DNA of 51,388 bases from Leucogyrophana mollusca. Its lineage: Eukaryota > Basidiomycota > Agaricomycetes > Boletales. Both the position numbers and the translations under genes were made by a program. The notes below the pieces were generated by a model, which did no database searches, was not told where the DNA came from, and worked only from the letters and a program-made list of their open reading frames with translations. Where the stretch lies: positions 1 to 51,388 of the forward strand of contig MU266535.1 in assembly GCA_021014945.1 (NCBI GenBank). The letters run 5' to 3'. Every line of letters starts with the position of its first letter. Within the stretch, counting starts at the first letter, position 1. Positions 11,292-22,246 of the stretch are shown here, in pieces.

Positions 11292-12352
11292 TTACAACCC
11301 CAATGCCTCCTTGACGGATTTCCATTGGTGTCCTGCCCATGCCGCATTCCCACTTGCAGCATTCTCGGGCTCGTCACTATCAGTGTAGTTGTTCCAGCCC
11401 GAGCTCAATCGACCCTTCTCGATTTGGCCGTGGAGGAACGTCTGCTTGGTGAAGCCTTCAGGGAGCTCCGTGACGTGCGCGGTAGGCACCTTGGGCGCGT
11501 ACAGCGCCCCGATCGCAGCAAGGGAGGTGCGTTCGCCTTCAATGCGGAACGTGGCGTTCTGGAGCTTGGAGGGGGGCAGGCTTGTCAAGATGTATGCGAT
11601 GAAACCTGAGGGGGGTGACCAAGCAGAATAAGCAAATGTATAATGACAATGTCGAGATGGAGCACGAACCTGACACATCATCGAGCGAAGTAGTCGATAT
11701 CGGCTTGTCGCCCTTGCCCAAGATGTGGAATTTGCCATGGTCGACGCCAGTCAGCCAGGGTATGAATTCCATGAACAAGCCGTTCTGAGGGGACATCAGC
11801 GCTATAATAGGGGATCAACCCATGCTAAGCTCACATAAATACGCGCCGAAGGAACGCCCAAGGATTTGAGGTGGTCTGCAGGAGCAAAATAAGAACACGA
11901 TTGACCCAAACCGGTTGAACTGACCAGCAAATTGAGACTTAGGTATCATATGACCCTCCTTCCCTCCCTCCGTCGGCATGCCGTACTCAGATGGCACGAA
12001 GAGCTTCACGCCAGCTGCCTTCGCTGCGTCGCCGAGAGGCGTCTGCGCGGAAAGAGCACCATACGCGAGAGCAGAGATGACCACGTCGACTTTGTGTTCG
12101 CGTAGAGCGGAGGTCACTGCAGGTATGTCGGCGTAGTCGACTGAGGCAACTTTGACGCCCTCTGGGAGAGATCCAGACGAAGTGCTGGTGGGACGGGTGA
12201 GGGCTACCACAGAGACACCATGCGCTAAGAGTGCCTATGTTCAAGTCAGAGGAATTCAAGAACGATATAACAGCAGAATGGCACACCTTTGCGATACGAC
12301 CACCCATTGTCGGGCCTGCGCCAGCTATAGCGAACGACGTGTATCCGGACAT
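11292..12352 (-). CDS. NmrA-like / isoflavone-reductase-like NAD(P)-binding protein (C)
   Basis: Five exons (12352-12287, 12234-11925, 11875-11835, 11784-11670, 11605-11292) give 281 residues. It is the most diverged of the three reductases. The start is MSGYTSFAIAGAGPTMGGRI, where the dinucleotide loop is one residue longer than in A and B. Shared landmarks are KLFVPSEYGMPTEGGKEG, HLKSLGVPSARIY, NGLFMEFIPW, GKFHILGKG and GHQWKSVKEALGL. A 49-nt intron (11876-11924) splits the codon region matching FAAYLKS of the paralogues; A and B lack this intron. The other three introns match. A role as NAD(P)-dependent reductase or redox sensor is inferred from family only. It diverges from the third BTB gene. 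Confidence 0.87.
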
Positions 12353-12822
12353 GGCACTATTTCGCGACAATGACAGTCAAGACCTGGAAGGTTAGCAACA
12401 ACGATTGACTTCATGCAGCCATTTTAACTGCCAGTGCGCCTTAACCGGTGAGAACGGGGCTATCACCTGGCAGATTTATTTCTGGTCAGCGTGGGTGCTT
12501 CTTGTATTCATGGAGCAATGGATCACGACCGACGGGGACCGACCGCGAGAAACAAAGACAATGGGGTTTGATGGAATGGTGCTTGAAATGACGCCATAAT
12601 GTGTTTTGTTTCCTGCTAACTGACAATTTTCAACTTAAGGATTGCTCTGAGCGGGACCATCCGACCCCGAGGCGAGGGTGTAAGGAGGCCAGGGGCGGAG
12701 TCTGGACTGTCCACCAACCGTTCCATTAGACTCAGATGCGCCTTTGCCTCAACTAAGAGTCTTTCTCCAGCACGAAACGCTCGCTCTGTAGCTAGGTTAC
12801 GCTACTGGTCTTGAAGCGCAAT
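12353..12822. promoter_or_regulatory. Divergent promoter region, NmrA-like C / BTB 3
   Basis: A 470-bp gap between two diverging start codons (12352 minus, 12823 plus). It should contain both promoters. No known motif or conserved frame was recognised. Confidence 0.4.
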
Positions 12823-14870
12823 ATGGCCAAACCGGCCAGCCAGAATGCTAGTGGAAGCGAGGATGAAGCAAGTCCATCATCTGGCGCCGAAAGCAAGTCT
12901 TCCCGGCAATCGAGTTCTCCCGATCATGCGGACGGAGAAAAGGAAGACGAGGAAGACGAGGACCAACAAGCCAGTTCTCCGAAAGGCGATCAAGGATCGC
13001 AGTCCGAGTCAGAGGTAGCCTCTGACTTGGACGCGCAGAAATCAGAATCGCCTACAAATGCCCCTGCGACTCGAAAAGTCTCTCTACAGCCCACCCCAGC
13101 AGGAAGCTCAGAGGCGCTTGCGCCATCTCAGTCGCAGCCATTTCCACTCCCATCTCCGAACCCACCCTTGATGCTCGATCCCAGCATTGATCTCTCTAAA
13201 AACGGCGATCTACCCCCCCTAGACTCGTCCCCTGAGCCCGATTTTCCTTCCCTTTCAGATATGCTCGCGCGCACGCGAGCTCCCGTGCCCCGCGCAGGGA
13301 GCAGCAGCCAAAAAACGAAACCGGCTTCCCCTCGAATCTCAGCCCTGAAACAGGATCGTACTCGCGCTCAAACCCTGAAATCCCCTAAAGCAGCTACAGA
13401 GTGTCCCCCGTCTCGAGCGCCTCAGGAGCCCATCAGTGAAGTTCATACTAAGTCTGTCAAGTCCGATCAATCTCAAATCGTGTCGCCCAAAGGGGTCCAA
13501 CCTCAAGCTCCAAAATCGCGGTCCTCTATTGATACGGCCATGGAGTCTCCGTCATCGCAACCACCTTCTCAAAAGCCCGCGAGTAGGCCACGCCCTAAGC
13601 CCAAGCCCGCTAAGCCTCCCTCTCGGATTGCTGCAGGAAACGTAACCCAGAAGTCGGTATCTTCTACTCTATCGACCTCCGTTACCCCTGTTGCGGCTAC
13701 AGATAAGGGTAAGGGGAAGCGCAAAGCCGATGCCCGCTCTGATACTGACGTGTCTATAACCGACGAGTCAAATCCTCCCGCCAAACGCGCTCGTAACAAA
13801 GGCAGCGTTAGCTCATCCCATCGTCCCCAAAAACATGACACTTTTTGGATCCTCGACGGAAATGCGATTCTGGAAATAGGCGGGGTCTTGTTCAAGTTGC
13901 ATCGCTCACGCCTAGTCGACCAGTCACTTTTTTTTGCCGACCTGTTTGAAGCAAACCTCAGCGATAATGATGTAATCGTAGAGGAGGATGTTAGTGGCAC
14001 GATCTATCATCTCCACAACACTACCCCTCGCGATTTCACGGCCTTACTCATGCTCGACAAAAATCCTTTGTAGGTTCCCGATTAGTCTTTTGTGGTCAAC
14101 CACTGACAGTTCACAGTGAGTACTGCTTTGGAGCACCTCCGTTCTACACCATTGCAGCCATTCTCCGGGCCTCGACCGCCCTCCGTTTCCCAAAATACCG
14201 TGAATTTGCCATCCAGTACCTGGAGAGACAGTGGCCCTCCGCCCTGAGTAGTCTCACGGCAGAGCGCCAGCCTCACGCCGTCGATGTGATCATCCTTGGA
14301 CGCCAACAGGACGTCCCGCGTGTACTCAAGCGTGCCTTTTACGAGCTCTTGCGGAGCAGCGGGTTTGGACTAAACGACGGGGAAGGGGACGAAGAAGGCG
14401 AGGGTGCGAGTGACCTGGAGATGGATAGGCAAGATGAACGAAGAATGATCATCGCCAGGGAACATCTTCACCTTGCATGGACCCAAGCAACTCGGCGCTT
14501 CGATCTGTCGTTCAGTTGCCCAAACCAGCCCAAAGAACCCGGCGGGGCGGCTGATCTCAACGAACCAGGCAGCTCATCAGGTCCTAAGAACGGTGATAAC
14601 ACCCACAGAAAATCTTCAGAGGTACCAAAATGCCCGTCTCCAGAAGCCAAGTCAGCGGCCTGGGAACGCTGCGTGATCGACTCAGGCCTAGCCGATGAAT
14701 TCATGTGGGACCCGCTTTGCGGACTACAGGCGTTGATGGACATCCGATGGGGGAAAGAGGAAGGATGGTGTAAAGAGTGCGTGAAAATGCGCAAGGACGC
14801 GTGGGCGAAAACACGGGCAAGCCTTTGGGCAAGAATGGACATGTGGATGAGTCTTCCTCGAGATGTATAG
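12823..14870 (+). CDS. BTB/POZ domain protein with long disordered N-terminus (paralogue 3 of 3)
   Basis: Two exons, 12823-14069 and 14117-14870, with a 47-nt intron at the same phase and homologous position as in the first two BTB genes, give 666 residues. I chose the ATG at 12823; an in-frame TTG lies 12 nt upstream but is not a usual eukaryotic start. About 335 residues precede the BTB domain and are rich in Ser, Pro and Lys with acidic runs and a basic KGKRKADAR-like patch, suggesting disorder and possibly a nuclear signal. The BTB domain starts at TFWILDGNAILEIGGVLFKL and resumes after the intron with PPFYTIAAILRASTALRF. The C-terminus repeats the family pattern SFSCP, DPLCGLQALMDI, WCKEC and a Trp-rich tail. 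Function unknown; the extra N-terminus is the distinguishing feature. Confidence 0.87.
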
Positions 14871-15305
14871 GGTGGAGAGGAGCCGACGATTGGATGGCTA
14901 TTAGGTGATTGGCAATGTGTGGTTCGTTTTGCTTCAACCAACAGAGGGTAATGGCGCATAGTGTATCAGCCTGGATCGATATCGTCGGCCAGACTTTCAG
15001 TAATTCTTCTTACAAGTAAACGGGTACTTGACCTAGTATTCAACCTTACACGACCATAATCCAGTCTCCTTGCAGTGCCCGTCACCATAGCAGAGTGATA
15101 CATTGTGATAGGTTTGAGATGGATGCCACACGACTGGGTTCACTAAACAAAATCAAGCATTGGTGGTTTTGCGATCATTTTTCTTTGAGTCTCCTATTGT
15201 AGCACACTTCGGATCGTTGTGCATCATCGGTGTGAAAGTACTCACCTCTTGTACGCCGTGAAAACTCGGTAATGTGGAATTCATCATCCCTTCAAAGTCT
15301 TTCAG
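14871..15305. other. Spacer between convergent BTB 3 and F-box-type genes
   Basis: 435 bp between two 3' ends. Nothing beyond presumed terminators was seen. Confidence 0.4.
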
Positions 15306-16688
15306 TCAGGCTCGATCCCTCGCCGCTCTGTGAATGGACGTCTTCCGGTATGAAATTCGCGCGTAGGGGTGAATAGAATGCGAAGAATCAGACGATGTGA
15401 GAACTCGGCCAACATAATATGCCTCCACTGTACCTTGTAATAACAATCGCCCTTCATGATCCTCCACACGGAAATGACAATCTCTAAGTGACTCCAAGCC
15501 ACGTCTGAAGTGGGCGTGCTTTTTTCTCATGTCGACCACGTTATAGCGATCAGTGAAACGGACGACTCGTAAGGTAGGCGCGGACTGGTGAAGACCCTGT
15601 AAGGCTGCGAACACGGGTGCATAGCCCCATCCTGGAGCTTGCTTTTGGTTGCTTCGTAAGCCGAAATAATGCAAAGGGGGCAGATCAAAGTGCGGTGGCA
15701 GCACTGCCCACTTCTGGACAGAGAGCACGAGAGACCGCAGGCGAGGGCAGTACACTGAAAGTTGCGCCAACTCTGTGCCGAGGTCGATGTGGGGAGAACA
15801 GGTGTCGTCGATGAAATGCACAGATGTTAAATTTGCACCATACGTCGACAAGAACGAGCGTAGCGCTTCCGACGATAGATGCACGTGGTGGTAAACGATT
15901 TCGCGAAGCGACGGGAAAAGGTTGGTATCGCGCGAGTACGCTTCCTCCAGAAGCATAGAGGAGAGGCTAAGTGTTTGGAGCGAAGGAGCGATGGGGTAAC
16001 AGGTGCTGGGTGGATTTACAAAGGAAAATACGTGGTTCACGACGCGAAGTCCAGTAGCAGATGCCAGCAGTGCCGCGTAATGAAGGTCGGTAGGATACAA
16101 ACGATCCTGACTATCGCTTGCCCAATCGATAACCCGGAGAGACAAGGCGTGTGTCAAAAGGGCGTCAACAACCGAACTTGGCAGGGTAAAGTGGTCGTAC
16201 TGGGGCGTTCTGACCGCAAAAGATACGATGGCGAGGTTGGGCATGCATCGAATGGCTTCTGCAAGGAAGTCTAATTCCAAATCTCCGTGAGTTAGGCTCT
16301 GGTCTCGCATAGCGATGTCCAGTCTTTCGGTCCACGAACCCAGCGGCCGCTCGCCGCTGAAAGGGTGCGTCCCACGCGCCGAGTTCATGAGGGTGCTGCA
16401 CAGCGATGATAAACATCTACCACGGCCGAGGTAGATGGACCTGTACAGATATGGGGATGCAAGAATGTACCACATCTTGCACACCCGTACAAGATATCGT
16501 TTCGTTACCAGCGAGTCTTGAACGGCGCGGTAGTTATCGCGATTGAACAGCCATCCGATCGTACTGGAGTGATCATAGATTTCGGGCACCAGTACGTTTG
16601 GAACATAAGTCGCGAATTGGAAAATCTGGAGCCATATCTCTGGTGGGAAGTGGGGACAGGCTGCTTTGCTGTTGAGAAATCCATGCAT
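15306..16688 (-). CDS. F-box-like / leucine-rich repeat protein
   Basis: A single open frame of 460 residues starting at the ATG at 16688. The N-terminus has an F-box-like signature (FPPEIWLQIFQFATYVP, then LVRVCKMWYILASPYLYRSI), as in many Agaricomycete F-box-like proteins (PF12937 type). The remainder shows irregular Leu-rich segments such as SLQTLSLSSMLLEEAY and CPRLRSLVLSVQKWAVLP, consistent with degenerate leucine-rich repeats. Such proteins are candidate substrate adaptors for SCF ubiquitin ligases. The last about 40 residues (rich in Ser, His and Arg) look less conserved, and a short unrecognised intron near the 3' end is possible. No partner or substrate can be inferred. Confidence 0.75.
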   Translation of the reverse strand: MHGFLNSKAACPHFPPEIWLQIFQFATYVPNVLVPEIYDHSSTIGWLFNRDNYRAVQDSLVTKRYLVRVCKMWYILASPYLYRSIYLGRGRCLSSLCSTLMNSARGTHPFSGERPLGSWTERLDIAMRDQSLTHGDLELDFLAEAIRCMPNLAIVSFAVRTPQYDHFTLPSSVVDALLTHALSLRVIDWASDSQDRLYPTDLHYAALLASATGLRVVNHVFSFVNPPSTCYPIAPSLQTLSLSSMLLEEAYSRDTNLFPSLREIVYHHVHLSSEALRSFLSTYGANLTSVHFIDDTCSPHIDLGTELAQLSVYCPRLRSLVLSVQKWAVLPPHFDLPPLHYFGLRSNQKQAPGWGYAPVFAALQGLHQSAPTLRVVRFTDRYNVVDMRKKHAHFRRGLESLRDCHFRVEDHEGRLLLQGTVEAYYVGRVLTSSDSSHSIHPYARISYRKTSIHRAARDRA

Positions 16689-17863
16689 GTCAACGGGTTT
16701 TTTCTACTGGTGTACCCTGATCAGGCCTCAAGCCTCAGGCTGTGTGCTCTGTATGTATACTCTCGGATCGCGGTTGGATCGCGGTCAGACGTTCTGGGAT
16801 GTCCGGATAACTCCGGAGGACCAGAAACCAGACTTTTTGCGAGTTCCTGTGATGCTGCCTAGATGGCCGCCAGACTTAGAACGCCTGCGCGAATTGTTCT
16901 CAACTCCACTCTATAGAACGGCTGGGTACGAGACTCTCCCACAAACCTGCAAACACTGTCGTCCAGCGCTACCTCCTCAACTTGAAGCTAGTAATCCTGT
17001 GGAACATCGCGCTCGTCTACGGCAAAATGGGAACTCTGAGGTAACACCGTTCATTGTCGTTCATGTATCGTTCATTGAAGTACCGCCCTTCGTGCTGGTA
17101 TGTATCTGTTTGCGACCGCTTTTCTCAGTACTTTTGGTCCCCCGATCAGTAGGGTAGCTGTTGGAAATTCAGCAAACACATCAACGTCGATGCAAAAGAG
17201 AAGGACGCAAAGCATCAACCATTCCACGACAACACATGCAAAGACTTGACTTATTTTAAGCAGTCATCAAGCCCACCACAATTCGACAAGCCCCCAATGC
17301 TTCTCTGAGGTGAAATCAATACCCAGAAGATGGTGTATGGTTCCGCTCGCTTCGCGATAATCAGAAGTAAGGAGGTCTGCGCCTCATAGCCTTGGGATAC
17401 TATGTACTTTGTCTGATGGAGTCTCATCATGTCCACCAGGGTCCAAAAGGCTTATGATGCTCAATGATGCAGGAAGTTGCTGGAAGGTGTCCCAAGCGGC
17501 ATAATCGAACAGAGGAAGGCGATTGGCGACTTAAAAAAATGCGACGATTCTTGCAAAGCTCATACCTGGCCAACGCTATGGATCATAGCTTATGGCAAAA
17601 TTGCTGCTCACCGCGCCTCGCCGTGCGTCAACCGTTCTTGGGACTATACAGGTTCAATGGCATTGATCTCGGCGGATAGCGCTCTTACGCCACCTCTATC
17701 CATCTATTGAACACATGCTTAGTAGATATGCGGTCTGCTATTCCTCCCTTATCTGGTACCAGTCTCAGGCATTCAATATAATCAGACCCAACCCAGTTCC
17801 GCTTGCTTCATGATGACATGAGTAAGACCTGTTTCAGCTCTGTTCTTCGACTTTACTGATACG
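16689..17863. other. Gene-poor stretch upstream of F-box and membrane-protein genes
   Basis: 1.2 kb between the start of the minus-strand F-box gene and the start of the plus-strand membrane protein. Several short frames exist (for example 16666-17157 on plus) but none has a recognisable motif, and the first overlaps the F-box gene. It presumably holds both promoters. Confidence 0.4.
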
Positions 17864-19235
17864 ATGGTGATCGACCCCGAGCTGCTCGGAGAGATTTGCT
17901 GTAAGTATAGCACCAGCACTTTGGTGTCACCGCGTCTCTCTCACCCCAGTAACACATCCTTGACGATCAGTGATCATGGTCTGGGATGCCTGATCAACTG
18001 TCTGTCTTTCCGTCTATATAGACCATCGATCCTTGTCTTGGATTATCGATGACAGCGCTATGTTATTGATGCTCCCGAACCAGACGATTCCCGATTCCTG
18101 GGCTGAAGGATCCATACTGGACGGCATGTTTCTCGGCGTATTTGCTTATGGTAGGTGGATGAAGCTTCCTTTTGAAACTCTTGTGGACGCAAGGACTCAA
18201 ATCATCAGCGTAGGAGTGCACACAACACTGTTCTTCATGTGTCAAAGCGTATTTTGGTCGCGCAAGAGAAGCACGCAAGATATACTTCTGATCACCTACA
18301 TCTCTTTCCTCTTCGCAATCTCAAGTGTAGTGAATGGCACCATCATCAAGTTCGTGGTAATGAGCTTTGTCGACGGCCGCAGCTACCCCGGAGGCCCAAG
18401 TGCCTATTACCTCCAGCAGAGCACTCAGCCGGTGATAGTGACGGGCAATGTCTTCTTCCTGGTAAATGGATGGTTCCAAGATGGGCTACTTGTAAGTTGC
18501 ACCTTCCCTATGTTTGGTACTTGTTCTGGATTGCGTGATGCAGCTATATCGACTTTGGGCTGTGTGGGCTCGCAACTTGTATGTTGTTGCCGTTCCAGCT
18601 CTGATGTTTGCCACTTCCTTGGGTGAGTACCAGTAATTGCCTCTCAGGCTGCTGACCATAGCTAATATATTGCGGAAGCCCTAAGTCTGGCTTTAGTCGT
18701 TTTGCTTTGCCGACCGGGAGTCACCATCTGGGCTGGGGCCACTACGGAGCTCGTCACCCCTTACGTTTCTCTCACAGTCGTGTTCAACGTCCTTATAACT
18801 CTCTTGATCATCGCTCGGCTTCTCTTCATGAGAAGACACCTTCATGTCTTCACGAGCTCAAAGCCGGCTTCTCCGTATATCTCCTTGAGCGCTATGCTCG
18901 TGGAATCCGCGGCTCTCTTCTCCGCGGTTGGCCTGGTATATGTTGTTGGCTACGCCACAAGCAGCTCAATACAACACTTGGTATTTCCGATGCTGGGTCA
19001 GGTGCAGGTAAGTTGGGGGTGCTTATTCGCAGCATTCCAAACAATCGTTCACGGCCCACTACAGTCGATAGCGCCTCTACTCATTATCTTCCGCGTGGCC
19101 CAAGGCAAATCCTGGTCCAGCGATCCACATTTCCATTCGCAACCGTCGCAGAAACTTATTGCGGCCACTGGAGGATCGACTCTGGTTCTGTCTTCATCAT
19201 CAACGATCCCGAGTCGGGTGGATATTGTATTATAA
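17864..19235 (+). CDS. Seven-helix membrane protein of the DUF6533/DUF6534 type
   Basis: Six exons (17864-17900, 18022-18150, 18214-18491, 18544-18622, 18679-19007, 19065-19235) give 340 residues. Hydrophobic segments include GSILDGMFLGVFAYG, VHTTLFFMCQSVF, ILLITYISFLFAIS, VTGNVFFLVNGWFQDGLLLY, LYVVAVPALMFATSLALSLA, PYVSLTVVFNVLITLLIIAR and LVESAALFSAVGLVYVVGYA, about seven helices. The tail begins SIAPLLIIFRVAQGKSW, a pattern common in this large Agaricomycete family of unknown function, and ends in a Ser-rich cytosolic stretch. The last intron (19008-19064, 57 nt) is in frame and stop-free, so its removal is inferred from the family pattern. The first exon (37 nt) is the least certain. A receptor-like role is sometimes assumed but is not shown here. 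Confidence 0.7.
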
Positions 19236-20246
19236 GACTTTGCTGGGGATTACAGCACCCTTGTCATGTTCGAAAAAATCCACATATAACACATGTAATA
19301 GACTGTCCACCTGTCCTCGGTCCAATGGTCAATGGGGCAGCCGACTCCAGAAGACGTGGGCAGGGGCATGATCTGTGGTCACTTCGAACCAAATGTTTTT
19401 GTGGGAGGGATCGATGAATATTGCCTCCGAAGCTATTTGTTGGATTGGAGGGTAAATGATAAAACTTGCTTCAAAATCTCAACTGAGTGTTGCTTTGAAG
19501 CTGATTCTGAATATGCAGCTATCTGTGCACCCTGGCAAGAACTTTGGAACTACCAGACTGCCTAAGATCATTGCCCAGAAAGGAAATCACTGCGGATGTC
19601 GGTCCCGACCCCACAACTGTAGAGGAAAACACAGTTCGACATGCTGCAGGCGACGTTACATTCTGTATACCATAGGCCGTGGTGTAGGTGGGGATGCGGT
19701 TTCCTACATTTTGTATCATGCCCAGGAAATGCACCGCTTCGGCGACTTGGTCTCTGACGTTGGCGCCTCCGAGTCGTATTTATACGTCGACTTCTAAAAA
19801 GTTCCGGCTATCATCAATTGTTCATCAACAACGACAGCTATGTCGTCGTGACGCGAGCGGCGACACACGTTGGCCGGCGCTTTCATGCAAAATCCGTCCA
19901 ATAGTATTGCAGAAGCACGCTGGGTAATGGCTGATATTTTACTCGACAGAGGGTTACTTATTCACAGGTGCATTCAGTGCGAAGAGTGCGGTCTTACTTT
20001 CACAGCGTGGGGAGTTAACCCTCAAGACCTGGGACGCAATATTTGCGCTGCTGCGCAATGTAGCTTCGAGACGGGACGAGGATCTCATCTTTACGACAAG
20101 CACCGCAGTGCTCCACATCGCACGGCAAATGGAATTCCACATGGAATTGCAGTGACTGCCGAGATCATTGACCAAATACTGCGGATGAAATCTAAACCAG
20201 TTGCAATCGTGCAAGGCCGTGGGCGGTTGTCGTTTTACTCTTCCCC
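19236..20246. other. Stretch between membrane protein and GT69 genes, no confident gene
   Basis: About 1 kb with no gene that I can name. A minus-strand frame around 19519-19790 reads with coding-like composition (for example YGIQNVTSPAACRTVFSSTV) but has no clear start or exon partner. The plus frame 19870-20250 overlaps the next gene's start and shows no motif. Either could be a small unannotated gene or chance. Confidence 0.35.
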
Positions 20247-22049
20247 ATGACTATGCAATCTCTTGTCAAGCAAGTCGTGCGGGTTATTCTGACCATTTCA
20301 CGAATGCCTGGCTTTCTTTCTCTACTCGTCTTCGTCGTGCTGTGCATCGAAGTCGAGTTGGTGATATTTGGAAAGTATTTCTCCAATGGCTTCAGTCTCT
20401 GGCCGCCAGCCTTACCATCGACCTGGCACGTTTTACTCCTGCTGCTATACGTCTTGCCGGGCCTTGCCTACTTTCAGCTGCTTCGCATGCTACTAGGGCA
20501 ACTGTTCTTAATGATCGTTCCCGCGCGATGGATACCATACGACGCGAAAGGTTACGCTCATGGCTACGTCATGCTGCGCCTAGATCCTGCTGGGGAGTTC
20601 AGTGAGGTCCCAGAGGAGCGCAGCCCACGTCTTGAAGATGTCGAGGAGGCATATGAACCACCATCAACATCTTCAGCCCCTGACCATCAGAATGACCTTT
20701 GGTTGCAACGCCGACAGTGGTGGATCAAGATATTCGTATATCTCGCAATTCTATGCATCAGCGTTGAAATTGGAGCTCAGTACGAGCAGTCAGGGGACGT
20801 CCGCTTCCGCCCCGCTATCGACTTTGCTGTTGCCCGCCCAAACAGTACTGGGTATGCCAAGCAAGGTAGGCCAGTGCTGTGATAAAGGCGCCTGTCCCAC
20901 ACTCATAGGGCACTTGCAGAGAAAATATTCATCGCCGCCATGTTCTCCAATAACGAGGACGTTATACCTTACTGGTCGGCTTCGCTGACGAAGACCATAC
21001 GCTACCTCGGGACAGACAACGTTTTTGTTTCCATTGTCGAAAGCTTTAGTGACGATCGGTCACCCGCGCTTTTACGCGAGTTTGACGGATTGCTCACCAC
21101 AATGGGCGTCGCACACCGTATTTTGACGGACGATTACACTATTGAACGGCCAGAAGATATGGGGGGAAACAATCGCATTGACTTCTTGTCCGCAGTTCGC
21201 AATCGTGCTCTCGAACCACTCGTGGAGAACGGAGGATATGACAAGGTGGTCTTCTCCAACGACGTTTACATCGAGCCGGAGACCTTCATCGAACTGTTGG
21301 AGACGGCAGATGGAGAGTATGATATGGCCTGTGGACTGGACTTCGGACATTATGGGTATGCCATTCTCACAAGTCGTCGTGGGGGTCTACAAGTGTTTCT
21401 AATCGTTATTCAAAGGGGTTATGATGCCTGGGTGCTTCGGGATCGGTTGGGGAAACTTACTAGTTCCGTGTAAGATTCGCCGTATGTCCAATCATAACGA
21501 GCGCTGACTGGTATACCTTTCAGCTGGCCTTATTTCTTTGACGAAGTCGATCACCGTGCGATGCAGATCGAGGCCCCTGTTCCCGTCTTCGCTTGCTGGA
21601 ATGGCATAATCGTTGTCCGTGCGGATCCCCTCCTGCCTATACACCTTCGCTCAAATCATACACTTTCCACCGAACCGCTCCCATTTCCCCTTCCGTCAAC
21701 GCATCCCGCCGCACATGATGCATCGCTGAGTGGCCCTAACCCAGCGCTTACACCAGCCGTACGCTTCCGTGCATCGGCACCTGAAGAGTGTTTTTCTTCC
21801 GAGTCGTTCCTGCTCCCCTACGATCTTCGCCGACAGTTCAATATGCAACGCATCTTCGTCAACCCACGTGTGATCACCGCATACAAGTGGCGGTTCTACT
21901 TGTACTTCAAGTGGTTTATCCGCCATCCGTTAATGAAGTGGTGGGTACAGAAACTGTACGATGTGACGTGGATGCGAAAAAACATCATCGTTGTTGGTGA
22001 TCCTGCAAAGGTATCATGGTGGGACGGTGGAGACTGCCATCCCTGGTGA
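20247..22049 (+). CDS. GT69 alpha-mannosyltransferase (CAP59/CMT1-like)
   Basis: Four exons (20247-20865, 20920-21355, 21416-21469, 21524-22049) give 544 residues. Three N-terminal hydrophobic stretches (near residues 20-40, 55-90 and 150-175) indicate membrane anchoring, probably in the Golgi. The catalytic part carries hallmarks of the cryptococcal CAP59/CMT1 mannosyltransferase family (PF11735, GT69): KIFIAAMFSNNEDVIPYW, FVSIVESFSDDRSPALL, FLSAVRNRALEPL, DKVVFSNDVYIEPE, YDAWVLRDRLGKLTS, WPYFFDEVDH and the C-terminal PRVITAYKWRFYLYFKWF. Family members add alpha-1,3-mannose in capsule or cell-wall glycan synthesis; the acceptor here is unknown. It converges on ALG1 with a 197-bp gap. Confidence 0.9.
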
Positions 22050-22246
22050 CGCTCCTCGGATTTGAGGTTTCTCCAGATATTTTAATCTATTTGATAGCCT
22101 TACCGTAATAACACTACATACGATAGCCACTCTGATTATTGTCCGACGTCTTTCCCTCGAGAGATATAGATCGGCAATGGTCCACGATAAATTATTCGCA
22201 GCGTTACAGTGTATTCATTTGCTATGTAGAAGCAATAATGCGGCAC

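Noticed and set aside
3390..12352. A secondary-metabolite gene cluster (reductases, oxidase, phosphatase)
   Set aside because: No polyketide synthase, NRPS, terpene synthase, P450 or transporter is present, and the reductases are paralogues of each other, so duplication explains the grouping.
17864..19235. Calling the seven-helix protein a G-protein-coupled receptor
   Set aside because: Helix count alone is not enough; the sequence lacks signatures of fungal pheromone, cAMP or opsin-type receptors and fits a family of unknown function better.
18707..19417. Plus-strand open frame of 236 codons overlapping the membrane protein gene
   Set aside because: It runs in another frame through exons that encode clear transmembrane helices, has no motif of its own, and its composition is that of an out-of-frame shadow.
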